DNA of 64,000 nt, taken from assembly GCF_040183065.1 (NCBI RefSeq), contig NC_091128.1, positions 174,828,168 to 174,892,167 on the forward strand, read 5' to 3'. The position numbers and the translations under genes are program-made. Below are positions 39,962-52,000 of this stretch, piece after piece (position 1 is the first letter of the stretch; each line of letters opens with the position of its first letter). Under the pieces are notes generated by a model that was not told the DNA's origin, did not search any database, and saw nothing but the letters and a program-made list of their open reading frames with translations. Origin of the DNA: Periplaneta americana (lineage: Eukaryota; Arthropoda; Insecta; Blattodea; Blattidae).

Positions 39962-40098
39962 GTAGTACCCTGCCCACACTTTCTCTTTTAGACAACAAAA
40001 GATGATTCATCCCTTACGTTAGTAGAGTAATTTAGTTTCTGCTTTTGCATTGTGAAAGACATCACTCATTTTGTGACATGATGTTCTGTACAGGTCAG

Positions 40099-40169
40099 TG
40101 GACTTTCAAGAACATTATGAGTATGAAAGATTCATTAATGAACTCCTGCGGAAAAATGAAAAACAATGA
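40099..40169 (+). other. Exon-like island, possible terminal exon
   Basis: After AG acceptors at 40093 and 40098, one frame reads VDFQEHYEYERFINELLRKN then EKQ and TGA, with AATAAA at 40173-40178. It is phase-compatible with the previous island if donor 39962 is used. Another open frame overlaps it, so this is tentative. Confidence 0.28.
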
Positions 40170-40564
40170 AAGAATAAACTATCATGATACTGTGTTATAA
40201 CTTTGTTATAGTTACGATTGTAGTGTAATTATAGGCTATGAATATGTAGTAAATACAGCAATTTTCAATTGAATTTTTCGGGTACTGTTATCAGATTCTC
40301 TGGATCCCAGAGTGATCACTGATCATAATAAGCAGTGTTCACTGTAGTTCTGTAGGCGAGGAGTGAGCGCAGGCTAGAGGGGTAGCTTGTACAGTGTTGT
40401 CACATTGAGTGAAAATGTAACTTTTCACTAGAGTTTATAACACAAAAATTCGCGTTAGCAACAAACTGGTAATGTAATGCCAACCAAGCATGTGTGATGC
40501 AAATCAAGCTTTCAGGTATAACTCCCTGTAAAGTTGATTTGAATAATTTTGAGGGAAAAATTGT

Positions 40565-40637
40565 TCCGGGGCCGGGTATCAAACCCGGGACCTTTGGTTT
40601 AACGTACCAACGCTTTACCAACTGAGCTACCCGGGAA
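40565..40637 (-). mobile_element. tRNA-like SINE head, full length
   Basis: On the minus strand it starts TTCCCGGGTAGCTCAGTTGG, has an anticodon-like stem TTGGT/ACCAA and a T arm CCGGGTTTGATACCCGG. It looks like a degenerate tRNA, not a functional one: position 33 is C and the flanks are a SINE body. Confidence 0.7.
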
Positions 40638-41008
40638 CTCTACCAGACACCGATCCAATTTTTCCCTCTATATCCACAGACCTCAAAGTGGGCTGACAAC
40701 AGTCAAGCAACCAAAGTTGAGTGCACACTAACTCTGTGTGACTTAAATTGTGGCTTTCTGTTAACGAACAGTGACATGTATTATGCAAATCAAGCTTTTC
40801 CCTCAAAATTATTCAAATCAACTTTACAGGGAGTTATACCTGAAAGCTTGATTTGCATAATACACGTCACTGTTCGTTAACAGAAAACCACAATTTAAGT
40901 CACACACAGTTACAGTAGTGTGCACTCAACTTTGGTTGCTTGACAACTGTCAGCCCACTTTGAGGTCTGTGGATATAGAGGGAAAAATTGGATCGGTGTC
41001 TGGTAGAG

Positions 41009-41071
41009 TTCCCGGGTAGCTCAGTTGGTACGTTAAACCAAAGGTCCCGGGTTCGATACCCGGTCCCGGAA
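41009..41071 (+). mobile_element. tRNA-like SINE head with 11-bp deletion
   Basis: Same head as at 40565-40637, but the 11 bp between two TTGGTA motifs are missing, which removes half of the anticodon arm. The T arm CCGGGTTCGATACCCGG is intact. Confidence 0.75.
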
Positions 41072-41109
41072 CAATTTTTCCCTCAAAATTATTCAAGTAT
41101 GTGTGATGT

Positions 41110-41640
41110 TCTCTTACTCTGCAAAACAATGTTGCATGACCAATCCATCGACCTGGTAGGTGTTGATTTAGGTACCTCCGAATCTCCATATGCCAATGTG
41201 GATGAGCTCCATCTTGTTGGAAAATGAACCCCTGTCCTCGTCCTTGAGTTGCGGCATTAGCCAATTTTCCTAAATCAACACCTACCAAGTCAATGGATTG
41301 ATTGGTCGTGCAACGGATGCAGACAGCACATGGCCACCTCGTTCACCAGATTTCACAGTGATTTCTTTCTGTGGGGTTTCGTCAAGGACAATGTTTACAT
41401 ACCTCCACTTCCAGCGACACTGGCCGAATTGAGAAGGTGCATTAACACAGCAATCAGGAACGTCACACAAGACATGCTTGAGAGGGTTTGGCAAGAATGG
41501 GATCACCGCCTGGACGTCTGCCGTGTTACACGTGGGCCTTGCATCAAGTGCGTCTACGGTCGGTATAAAATTTCAAACTTTTCTCTTTCAAATGGTGGTA
41601 AGATCATGTATTTATGTTTAAAAATGATGAAAATCAGTCT
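41110..41640 (+). pseudogene. Tc1/mariner-class DDE transposase remnant with internal inversion
   Basis: 41150-41288 encodes on the minus strand GFIFQQDGAHPHWHMEIRRY and GRWIGHAT, the middle of a DDE_3 transposase. 41290-41640 encodes on the plus strand WPPRSPDF, DFFLWGFVKDNVYIPPLPA and VWQEWDHRLDVCRVTRG, which should directly follow. The two parts are therefore inverted relative to one another. At the junction TGGTAGGTGTTGATTTA (41155) faces TAAATCAACACCTACCA (about 41271). Confidence 0.75.
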
Positions 41641-41856
41641 TGAAATTGTCCGATAATTTGTAACCAAAGTGTACTTTCTACAGAATAACCTAGAACTATT
41701 CATGTGTTGGATGTAGTAATGATTAGAAGTATTGCGCCATATTGTCCACATTAGATGTCATAATTGAACAGATCACTATTTGAATGTAAAACACGATTGT
41801 TAATTATGTTGAAGTACAACCTTTGACAGTAATATCTATCTCCATTGGCACTAAAA

Positions 41857-42000
41857 ATGCTTTCTTGCTATGCAGTCCTGACCCCCAAACACTGCCACAT
41901 TGAAGCTAAACATTATATGAAGGGTTTCAAACCAGAAGTGACTAACCCACAAGAAAGGGATTTGGAGTTGGAGATATTAAAGGTTAAAGGGAAAAAATAA
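41857..42000 (+). other. Exon-like island, short ORF or terminal exon
   Basis: An ATG-initiated 47-codon frame, or an exon beginning after TATGCAG (41875), reads VLTPKHCHIEAKHYMKGF, KPEVTNPQERDLELEILKVK and GKK before TAA. AATAAA follows at 42223-42228. The composition looks coding, but I do not recognise it. As an exon it starts with two bases, the same phase as the island at 40099, so the two could be alternative ends. Confidence 0.3.
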
Positions 42001-42723
42001 CAAGTGTAGACTTTTTCTATCCATACTATATTTATTTGGAATCTACAGATGTCAGATACACTGCAGACTAATCAGAACAAGAATTATTATTTACAAGCAA
42101 AATTATCACCACTGAAAATCACAGTCATTTCTGGCTAAGCCTGCCAGAGATATCTTATAAAATAACGGACCCTTTTACTATCACCGTATTTTTGTAAGGA
42201 AATTGAAGTTACAAGTTAAGAAAATAAAGATCACTTGCCTTTAAACAACGGTTTTTCATGTGAATTTATTTACGTCACTTGACAATACTTTGCACGTATC
42301 ATATTTTCATTTATTGTATTCCGTGGATCTTACGTTAGCATTGAAGTTTTAACATTTGGAACAACTCGAGAGTTACACAATCTTTTGGTGAGATGAGGCG
42401 AGTAGGCTACCCTTCATACATAAGTTCATTCATGTTTGTCGATTTCAAAATCAAACATTTATATTGATCAACACAATAATTTCAACATTAATTTATGAAG
42501 TAAACATCAGGGAAATTATTGATTTGTACATTGTGAAATAAAGTTTGATTAAAATATGGGACTTTTGTATGCCAGACACCTAGGTCAAAAAAGGGGACTG
42601 TCCCATTTTTATGCAACGTATGGTAAGCTTATCTCGAGCATAAAACAGAAACATATTTCCCTCTCAAACTAGACCTAGGGACATAACTTGATATTCAGAG
42701 GTGCCAATTATTAGGAATTGTCC

Positions 42724-42979
42724 ATAATTGAGGAGCGTTTTTGCAAAAGTCGATAGATGCAGAAATTTTATAAAGTGAATTACATATGCATATCGTATGT
42801 TTTCTACCTCCGGAATCGATCTATGAAATCAGATTTACTAAAACTTGATTCATACCATATGTAGACTACCAAACCTTCCAGGTTTTTTTCAAAACTCGAT
42901 AGATCCTGTCACTTAGTATAATTTCTGTAAAATCTTGATTTCTGCATCTATCGACTTTTGCAAAAACGCTCCTCAATTA
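42724..42979. mobile_element. MITE with 42-bp perfect inverted repeats
   Basis: ATAATTGAGGAGCGTTTTTG with 22 more bp at the left is matched exactly in reverse at 42938-42979. The total length is 256 bp and the interior is AT-rich and non-coding. A TA or longer AT-rich duplication at the ends cannot be separated from the repeat itself. Confidence 0.8.
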
Positions 42980-43395
42980 TTACAGAATCACGGAATTATG
43001 GTCAAAGAGAAAATTATTATGGAAGGTGGTGGTTCAGTGGCACTGAGGGATAGTTCACTGAAATTATTTTCCTTATAGCTTACCAATATAAACCTGTCCT
43101 GCCGCTTGCTGCTGAGTCCTTTGCATTTTTTAGGTGGTTTCTATCAAGAACCGCTCAATTTTTATGTAATTATCTTTTCGCCCCCACAATTGTGACGAGT
43201 AAACAAAATCAAATGATTGACCTCTGGGGGAATTTAATTTTTTATATGTTTTGAGAGATAGGACCGTACTTCCTAAACCGTCTGCAAAGCTATACATTCA
43301 TTCCAAGATACATAAAGCAAGTTATCTGTTGTTTCATAATGTATTGCAAAATTGAATATCCACAGAAAAAATTCTTAAACTTGGAAACTATTACT
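42980..43395. other. Intergenic, no feature seen
   Basis: AT-rich DNA between a MITE and a LINE fragment; nothing supported. Confidence 0.4.
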
Positions 43396-43563
43396 ATGGC
43401 ACATGAGTTAGTTGGGAGGCTGAGATCTAGATGAGATGATAGTAAAATAGATTTGAGGGAGGTGGGATATGATGGTAGAGACTGGATTAATCTTGCTCAG
43501 GATAGGGACCAATGGTGGGCTTATGTTAGGGCGGCAATGAACCTCTGGGTTCTCTAAAAGCCA
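43396..43563 (+). mobile_element. 3' end fragment of LINE family C
   Basis: Matches the end of the copies at 36890-37035 (GTTGGGAGGC, ATTTGAGGGAGGTGGGATAT, GACTGGATTAATCTTGCTCA) and ends at AAAAGCCATT. Confidence 0.85.
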
Positions 43564-43884
43564 TTTGTATGTTGTAAGAAACTATTACATAATAAATCCA
43601 ATATATCTTTAATTATATTATTTGTAATTTATAATTGAAGACATTATTACAAAAACAATCCTTGTCAAAATTGCTATTTTTCAGAACAATAAAAATAAAT
43701 AGAAAACATGTCAGCTGTTTCCGTACACTTGGTGTTTATCCTTGTGGCTATTGCACCTGGCATGTGTCATTTTTGGAGTCTATAAACATTTGAAATAGTA
43801 GAAAATGTGTCCTTAACTCAATTTCATTAAAAATGACTACCCGCTGTTTTTGTAATAGGCCTAATATCTTCAATTGTTATACAT

Positions 43885-44487
43885 TTGTATCAATCTTAAT
43901 GTATCCAGCTGTTTGCTGACAACATAATGTCCACTTGTTTTTCATGAGAAATGAGGGGTATTTTGATTGGTGTTCATTATAGATGCCTGTTGCTAGTAGC
44001 CAGAGGTGGGGTGTAGTCAATATATACTGCAGGGCTGTGTCTTCTGCAACTGGTACTGATGATTTTAATTTACTTCTTTTGTGGTTTATGGATGGACAGT
44101 ATAGAAGAATGTGTTCCACATCTTCATCATGATTATTACACCACAGACAAGTAGGATTATCAGAAATACAAATACTACAATTGAGTGACAATGTTCTGGC
44201 CCTTGTTAAAAATGTTTGAACATGTCTGGGCAAGTTTTTGTACATTTCCAGGTCATTTGGTTTCTTTTGTATAGACTGTAAAATTTTTTCTTTGTCAGAA
44301 GAGAGCCAATTGTTGATCTGTAGGTTTGTAAAATGAGACTTTACTGAAGCAAAAGCATTTGATAGGGATATCACTTGAAGAGGTTTTGGTTGAAAATATG
44401 TTGCCTGTTTTGCAATATTATTGACTTTCTCGTTTCCAGGTATACCACAATCTACATTTGTAGATAGGTATAGTGTCTGCAATGTTT
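43885..44487 (-). mobile_element. LINE, family A, 5'-truncated
   Basis: The minus-strand ORF (43877-44482) reads VDCGIPGNEKVNNIAKQATY, then LPRHVQTFLTRART, SDNPTCLWCNNHDEDVEHIL and LLATGIYNEHQSKYPSFLMK. It is the family found at 560-1254. Its truncated 5' end is joined directly to the unrelated ORF at 44496-45413, into which it inserted. Confidence 0.85.
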
Positions 44488-44495
44488 TCTGGAGT

Positions 44496-45413
44496 TCAGA
44501 GATGAGAACCTTCTTCTAATTTTGCTTCATCATTATCCTTTCTCGACTTTGAGGTTTGAGCTTTTTGATTCTCCAATATCTGTTGCCCCTCATCTTCAGC
44601 TAATGGCCCTTTTAGTTTTTCATCTAAAGCATTACACTTGTTGCAAGTATTAGTCTTATGGAATGATAGATTAAACTCATTTCTTAAAATACTGCAGAAA
44701 GAGGAGAAGCACAAAGGCTTACGGTTATCCTGACATCGTTCATTATACATGCAATACAATGCAGTAAGAGTCAAACCTGGTGGTAAGTACTTCTTGTTTT
44801 CATTATCACTGTAATTTAAATGGCAAGACGGAATCTCATTGATGAAGTCGCAAACAAATTTAACCTCATCTGTACTGATTTTATTATGGGGCTCATGACG
44901 ACCACGCTTGTCCTCAAGTGGCCCACCACTTATCTGCTTTCTTTTCATAGTGAGGTCAATTTTACCATCAGAAATCTGTAATGTATTCTTGAAAAAAGTC
45001 TTGCATACGACGATTTCCTCAGCATTATCTAATGCTGGCAGCTTGTATATTCTCGTGTAACTGCGCCTTGAAACAGGACCTTTGGTATAGCGTCTCATTT
45101 TCGGAACAGCTTCAACATGACTCATAATAAAAGCTGATTTAAGATCCCAATTCAGCTTGTAGTAATCATTGAATATTCTCAGCCTTCTATTTGTTGTTAC
45201 TCGTTGGTTGCAATTTAGTGAACAGTTACATGGTGAATCTATGAACACTTTTTTAGAGACAAGATTTCCTCTAGTGTTAATATATTCCTCACCTGCCTCT
45301 AACTTACGCTTTCTTTCTCTTTTCTTTGATTCTCTCTTCATTTGCCTCCCTTTTCCAGCATTCATAACACCACTGGTTTGATAATTATCTCCCATTTCTA
45401 TGAATTTATTCAA
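44496..45413 (-). CDS. Uncharacterised transposon-like protein, truncated
   Basis: 305 residues from an ATG at 45413, with no intron visible. A basic N-terminus (KRESKKRERKRKL) is followed by a Cys pair (CNCSLNCNQRV), a SHVEAVPKMRRYTKGPVSRR segment, VCKTFFKNTLQISDGKIDL, EDKRGRHEPHNKI, a VCDFINEIPSCHLNYSDNEN segment and, near the end, FNLSFHKTNTCNKCNALDEK. This layout resembles a large family of insect repeat-encoded proteins with a Zn-finger-like middle; I cannot name the superfamily. The reading frame ends where a LINE has inserted, so the C-terminal (possibly catalytic) part is lost. It is divergent to ICMT, whose start lies 470 bp away, but is unlikely to be a host gene. Confidence 0.55.
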   Translation of the reverse strand: MNKFIEMGDNYQTSGVMNAGKGRQMKRESKKRERKRKLEAGEEYINTRGNLVSKKVFIDSPCNCSLNCNQRVTTNRRLRIFNDYYKLNWDLKSAFIMSHVEAVPKMRRYTKGPVSRRSYTRIYKLPALDNAEEIVVCKTFFKNTLQISDGKIDLTMKRKQISGGPLEDKRGRHEPHNKISTDEVKFVCDFINEIPSCHLNYSDNENKKYLPPGLTLTALYCMYNERCQDNRKPLCFSSFCSILRNEFNLSFHKTNTCNKCNALDEKLKGPLAEDEGQQILENQKAQTSKSRKDNDEAKLEEGSHL

Positions 45414-45589
45414 TACTGTTTTACAGTTAACCTCAATAGATATACATTAAGTAAACAAATGGAATTGAATTCAATGTTTTGGTGTTCTGGCTTGTGTTCA
45501 GCCATGACAACTTCGTATATTCTCTGTTCTGTATACTTGCTGAATCCACGGCCTACTTGATGCTCCCTTCGCTTCAAAGGAGAAGCTAT

Positions 45590-45883
45590 AAACTATAAAA
45601 CGTCTTTGCGACAGATGGCTCTGGCTCTTCCCATCCAACAAGAGGCTCGGAGCAGGATCACCAAGTTGTGAGATGGCAGAGGAGAGCAGGTTCAGTGGAA
45701 CAGGTGGGAAATGGAAGAAGTACCGTCACCAAAACGTCTTTGCAGTCACCCGTGTTAGGTTGCCCTCTTTATCGATAAATCGTTTGAAAATCTTGCCGCG
45801 GATATCATATGTTAGTAGTGAACATAGTGAATCATGATGTGAACAGAATGTAGTGTAAGATTAGTTGACAAAAGGATGTTAAA
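45590..45883 (+). promoter_or_regulatory. ICMT 5' flank
   Basis: 294 bp upstream of the ICMT start with raised GC content. AAAACGTCTTTGC occurs twice (45597 and 45731). A CTCTTTATCGATAAATCG block (about 45766) contains the palindrome TATCGATA, a DREF-like DRE core. Promoter role is inferred from position. Confidence 0.35.
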
Positions 45884-46075
45884 ATGTTAATATACAATGG
45901 AAAAATTAGCTTATATTCCTTTCTTGCACCTGCAATGATATCAGTATTACTACTAGTGCCACGGCTTTCTTCATCTGCAAGTTGTATAGTAGACAATGTG
46001 TGTTGGATTCTGCCTTCATATTATATTGTAATAAACACTTTTTTACTTCTTTGCTTTCGGGGATATGCATTTCAG
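45884..46075 (+). CDS. ICMT: ICMT exon 1
   Basis: Begins at ATG 45884 (AAAATGTT), 64 codons, donor GTAAAT, phase 0. Hydrophobic segments LAPAMISVLLLV and YYIVINTFLLLCF. The N-terminus is less conserved than the rest, so the start is the least certain boundary. Confidence 0.88.
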
Positions 46076-49000
46076 GTAAATGTAATACAGATCTTCGTAT
46101 TTATGTGTTAGTGGAACAGCTGCAAAATTCCACGATAATGTACCTATTTTACTTGTTGCACGCTCTGAAGATAAGCATAGGCCTACTACACGGTAACTTA
46201 CGTTACGTACCAAATTAAAAAAAAATGAATTGTATAGAATAAATAAGGCATGTTTACCTGTGCGGAGAATCAAATGTTGATAATCCCCCCGCGTATTTCT
46301 TTCTGCTATTACAATGAATAAACCTATATAGCTGTCAGTGTCATGAAGTTATGCGTGAGTGTTATCTGTTTATTCTTACCGTATACAATGTTTATCACTT
46401 ACAGTTGGATGCATTTCATTTTTTGTTGAACACAAATTCTTTATGTACATTTCATATATTCGTACAAACTCCGCGCGTGAAGTACAAATACCCTTTTCTG
46501 TGAAGTTTCCTGGGTTGTAAATGAATTGAGAGGGTGACAGTTTAAATTCCAAGAAAAACACAAAAGACTGTCGGTTGTTTTGAACTGATGTGTGGAATTC
46601 TTTGTTAAACGAGCGCTGAGGTAGTTCCCACTTCGCTTATGCACCTTCAAGTGTTTTACCTCTCATACCAGAACAACTTTGGTGACATTCCACGCTAGTG
46701 TTCACTCACATTATGCCTGGCATATACGAATCTGTGACAGATTAGGTTAGTGTAGTACACTTTTGTTATGCCTTGTATTTACGAATCTGTCAGGTTTGGT
46801 TAGGCTTTTGTTATGCCTTGCATATAAGATCTGTGCAGGATTCTCAAAGCCTGGCTTCGGTATTGTGCACTTGTTCCAAATCCTTAACTTTCGAAATCCA
46901 TCTCTGCAAGAAATTCCTTACAAATTCAACCATTTTCACTTCCCATTTTTCTATTACCGTCTTGAGGATCAAGTACCGGTATGACATTGCATGACGTGCT
47001 GTTTGGTTAATGTCGTGTCTCAGTGAGAATTTTATATGTTTAGGTTATTTTTTAAAAATAAATGCGATTCTATTTAAGCCAAAAACATATTTTTGTAGTG
47101 CACTAAAACACTACGAGACCTGACGAAATTCATAATTTGCAAGACATTCAGCAAGTATACGGTTGTGATGTGATTTACTTGAATTCTGTTATTGGTTGCA
47201 GGTTGCACTTCGCGCAGCATTTCTTGGCATGGTGTTTGCCGTCGGTCTGTTTGTGGCAGACCTCGCCCCCGCCTCGTACCATGTGTTTGGCTGGTATATG
47301 TGCTTCATGTCGTTCTTCCACTACTCAGAGTTCCTGACGATTGCACTGACCAATCCTCGTACTCTGTCACTTGACTCGTTCATCCTGAACCACAGCGTGG
47401 AGTACGGTGTGGCAGCCATTGCCAGCTGGACAGAATTCTTCATTGAACGCTGGTTCTTCCCAGGTGTGACATAAAATATTAAACTAAGACTGCTTATTGT
47501 GTATTCCGATCACTAGACTTACTTGTAGGGCATCGCTTTCTAAATGTTTTGGAAGTAGATGGACTTCTTCAAATATATATATAGTGATATACACATGATT
47601 TTAGTTAGCTGCCACAAATACATTCAGTATAAAAATACTTTGATATTTACTGTATGTTCTAGGCCTAATGCATTGTTGTAGCACTCCCTTCTTCTACCAC
47701 TTGTTACTAGTAAAATATTCGAGAGATCTGGGACGCAATTTCTATGTTCATCTACAGTCATTAAACACAAAGTGTTTTAGACTTAGTCCAAATTAAATAT
47801 TACAAATATATATTAAAATTTACAAATTCTCATACTCGTTAAAAAATTCACTAATAATATTACAATAATTAACTACCTATCATACTTTCTGCCCCATTAA
47901 TTATTACAGCACAGAGAGACAAATTCCCTTTCTTCTTCTACTGATGGTACCAGTTTTTGCCAGTCATTCAGAGAAAGAGATGAATGTCAGCTGTGAATGT
48001 AAAAGTGAGCAAGAAGCAGTCAAATTATTCTCTGTCATTTAACTTGAATGTGATTAACTTCGCGGAGAAAATATATTGACATTTTTTAAACTAATGTCTA
48101 TATTTAGGTGTACTTTACATCACTTCAAAAACTTTAGTTCCTTGTACCGATAGCTTTTTTTTTTTTTTACATATGAAAATGTCAGAAGCGAAGGGGTATA
48201 AATGCACTTCATTTCCTTTTGAGAAATTGTGCTTTTGTAAATTACGTGAGGTTTTGATTTTAAATTTTAATGTATGATGTTCTTAACACTTTCCAAATGG
48301 TGCTCCTATACGTTGTGGGCTATATAAAATGGCCAGCTGAACAAAGCCTGTATGTGTTATTTTTCGACATTTGTGATGTTCTGTAATGGAGCAGAATTTA
48401 ACCAACACAGTCTTCGTTCATGTCTAGCTTATAGCACAGTCTAGTATATACAGTCACGAAGCTCAATACGTAATAAATATGCATCCATAGATAGTTGCTA
48501 ACCACTAGGATCACTAATATCTCCTCATTACAGACAATGTGAAATAGTACCAGCACAATCTATTGTTCCTAGTACCCTCACAACACAAGCTTCGTGACTG
48601 TATATATTAGACTGTGCTTATATGTAGTTCTCCTTCTTTCCACAAGAATGTATTCTCTTCACAAAAATCAACATTAGGACGACTTATATCGATTTTTATA
48701 ATTGATCATCACATCAGCTGGCATTATTGCCTCCATGCATTCCATTATATTGAAGAGAGGTTATGAAGTGGCTGGAACAAGTTCTCATGTTTTTGTGCGA
48801 TTACATCTAATGTTTTTCCGGGTTCGTCTGGATCTCAAAACGATTATTATAAATAATCTTGTATGTTGTTTATAATAAATGCAAAATAAAATATTTTGCC
48901 AAAAACATGCATTTCTGTAAATTCTGTAAAAAACCAGTTCAAAAAATAACTGACTGCCCTGTGGTCTGTTGGTCAGCATGCTGGCTTGCAGATCCGGAGG

Positions 49001-52000
49001 TCCCGGGTTCAATTCCCGGGCTCGGCTCCCGGTGAATTTTTCTTAAAGAAAAATTACCTGGGTGTCTAGAGTCTGGAAATTTTGTATGAATGTGAGTGTG
49101 ATTGTGAGTGTGCCGGGTTAATATTAACCAATCATCAAAAATATGTTGTTGTTGTTTTCTAATGCCAGGCGTTTGACAATAAAGTCATTTGACTTCTTGC
49201 ACTCCAATATTTTTCAAAGATATTATCATGGTCAGCCAATGAAGCACAGAAATAAAAATACATCAGGACTGTCCCTGGGCAGTAACCTGAATACACGTTT
49301 CAGCGTCACATTGTTGACAAGTAACTCAATCTGTTAGCACAACCATAAAGCAGCTAATAGATGCTGTAGAATTATCAACAACGAAAAAAATAAATAAATA
49401 AATAACTACATCAGTAAAAAGAACAAAGTTTATTACTTCTAGGTAAGTGATTTCTAATCACATAAGATGGTACCTGTATGTGTCGTTAAAAAAAAAAAAA
49501 GTAAGTCACAAAATGTGTTAAAAACATGCAATTAGCAGATAGACAATGGGTACCGGTGACTCAGTGTTGAAAGTGTTAAAACATATCCCTTTGCCACCAA
49601 AATTTTTTTTGTGCTTTAGCTTACCCTGGATGCACTTAACTAATTTTTTCAGAAATGTAACTTGTACCCCATTTGCTTCTGACCCCTCATGTGCATATGA
49701 GAGATGTGCCACCTTTTATTTTTCTGGAGAATGTCCAATATTTATAGTATTAATCTTCAGTTACTGAGGGCATGAGCCTCTTTATGTGTGGTCTCACTTC
49801 ACACGGTGGACTTGGTGGTTGTGTTGCAGGTTTGAAGCAAGTGACAGCTGTAAGCCTGGTGGGCGTGGTGCTGTGTGTAGGGGGGGAGCTGCTGAGGAAG
49901 CTTGCAATGCTGACTGCTAGGACGAACTTCAACCATATCGTGCAAAATGTACGTGAGGATGGACATCGGTTGGTGACCCACGGTGTATATGCCTGGTGCC
50001 GGCATCCTAGCTATGTCGGATGGTTCTACTGGTCCATCGGCACACAGGTAAAGGGATAATTACAGCTGTTAGCTTAGTGGTGTAGTTATCACGTCTGTTT
50101 TGTAAGATCCAGACTTCGTTCCTGACTTGTGTCTCTTTCGTGGTTTACCAAGTCTCTCCAGGAGAATGCCAAGATAGTATACAGGGTGTAACTGGATTCT
50201 GGTAGACCCCAAATATATTTTACAGTTGTTCTACCATTTACGTGGCACTTGGGGAAGTGTTTAAGTGATATAAAATACACAACATTTGCAAGTGTTATTT
50301 AAATACCTTTTCCAATTTAACCGGAAATTACCTTCTTACTTTCTTATTTCAAATGTAACACCATGTATTAGTATATATTTTTGCTCCTCTCTAAATTCTG
50401 AATCCAAAGATGTTTAACATGTCCAAATTTGAAGTGATAGTCTTTTGTTTAATTCAACAAACTGCAATACTCGTTGCTATGGAAGATTGTGATTGGAAAC
50501 AAAAGAAAGTTTGTTTACATGTCTGACGTTGTTGTGGACAAATTGTTATACAGTTATTTAGCTATTATAATCAGTGGTGAAAATGGAACATTATTATACT
50601 CGTTCAGAACAGGTCGATAGTTATTAATATTTGGTGAATGCAGAAGTGCATGCATAGCTTGTGCTTTGTATGTTGAATCGTCATCATCCAGCAGAAAATC
50701 ATTTTCATAGAGTCGAAAAGAAATTTCGTACAGATGATAATAATGAAAGACAACATTTCGTTATTTCTGAAGAAACAAAAAAAGGGAATTTTGGCACACA
50801 TGGAGGTAAATCCATTTGGATATTTTGAGCAACACACATGAATAAACAATATGAATTGTAAAAAAAAATAATAATAATAATAAAAAACACATGAAGTTTT
50901 GGGTATCAGGATTACTGTGTTGAAATGTTTTCTTTGTTTGTGAAGAACTCAAGTATCAGTAAATTAATATTCAAAATCGGAACAGATGCATTATAGGACC
51001 CACCCTAAATATAAAAATATGCAAAGTCACAAAAAAAAAGGTCAACGGAAGTAGCGTTTCGATCAATTAAATGATCGATATATATTGTTTTCATTATGTT
51101 GCCAACCAATTAATATTGTTGTAAATTAGTTTGATCGTAATCATGGCAGCAATTTCGAATGCTATAGTTAAATATAAAAACGAAGTGGATCAAATTCTCC
51201 CTCTTGATTTAAAATGTAGGCCTCGAAATGGAAATTATGGAATTATAAGTAAGTTGTTAACTTTTTAGTAGCTTTATCCATGAATAAAGACATGTAGGCT
51301 ATGTTTATGGTTTTTTTATGCGAATGTGGTTTACTTAGGAGTGAAATGTTTTGCGAAACATGCAATCCTGGGATGAGACTGAAGAAATTTAAAAGTAAAC
51401 GAGATGAACTCCTGTGGAGATGTCATTGGAAATTACAAGGTATTGAATGATGGACGCAGGAACGCCATATCGTAGCACTTTGTGAAATCACTCGGATAAC
51501 GGAGAAGATTAAACGGGACATCTCCAGTGAAGTCCATGGTAAAATGCTAATTTTACACCAATTTTGTTTTTAATTCTTTGGTCCAGGGAAAATACTAGTA
51601 AAAATGTGTTTTTATGACAGACTAGTATTTTCCCTGGACCAAAAATGCAGTATGAATGGAGTAGAATTAGTATTTTATAATAATATATATAATAAAGATG
51701 ACTAATATGAACTTAATTGTATTGTTGTATTACCGTATTTGCTCGCGTACTTTGCGCCACCGCGTATTTTACGCACCCTAAATTTTCAAGGATTATTTTG
51801 AACTTTAATTTTGCTCCGTGTATTTTCCGCACACATTTTACCTACCATTTTTTTCAGTGTAGTATGATTTTTCCTCTCCTAAATTCCATTGCCAATATTT
51901 GCATTCCACGGCATTGTTCATTGACCAGTACCCAACTCATCTTACCTGCTTCACAAAGAAACCCAAAATAACGTCACTTCAACACTGATGCTTGTCCTTA

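Larger units (their letters stand above)
40545..41092. repeat. Large fold-back of tRNA-derived sequence
   Basis: Arms of about 245 bp (40545-40790 and about 40840-41092) are inverted copies of one another around a spacer of about 50 bp that itself repeats the outer sequence at 40496-40550 inverted. Each arm has a tRNA-like head (40565-40637 minus; 41009-41071 plus), with blocks GTGCACTCAACTTTGGTTG and ACGAACAGTGACATGTATTA. It can be read as two SINE copies inserted head-to-head or as one inverted duplication. Confidence 0.8.

Noticed and set aside
40565-40637. Functional tRNA gene
   Set aside because: T and anticodon-like arms are good, but position 33 is not T, the copy lies in a fold-back SINE and its partner has an 11-bp deletion.
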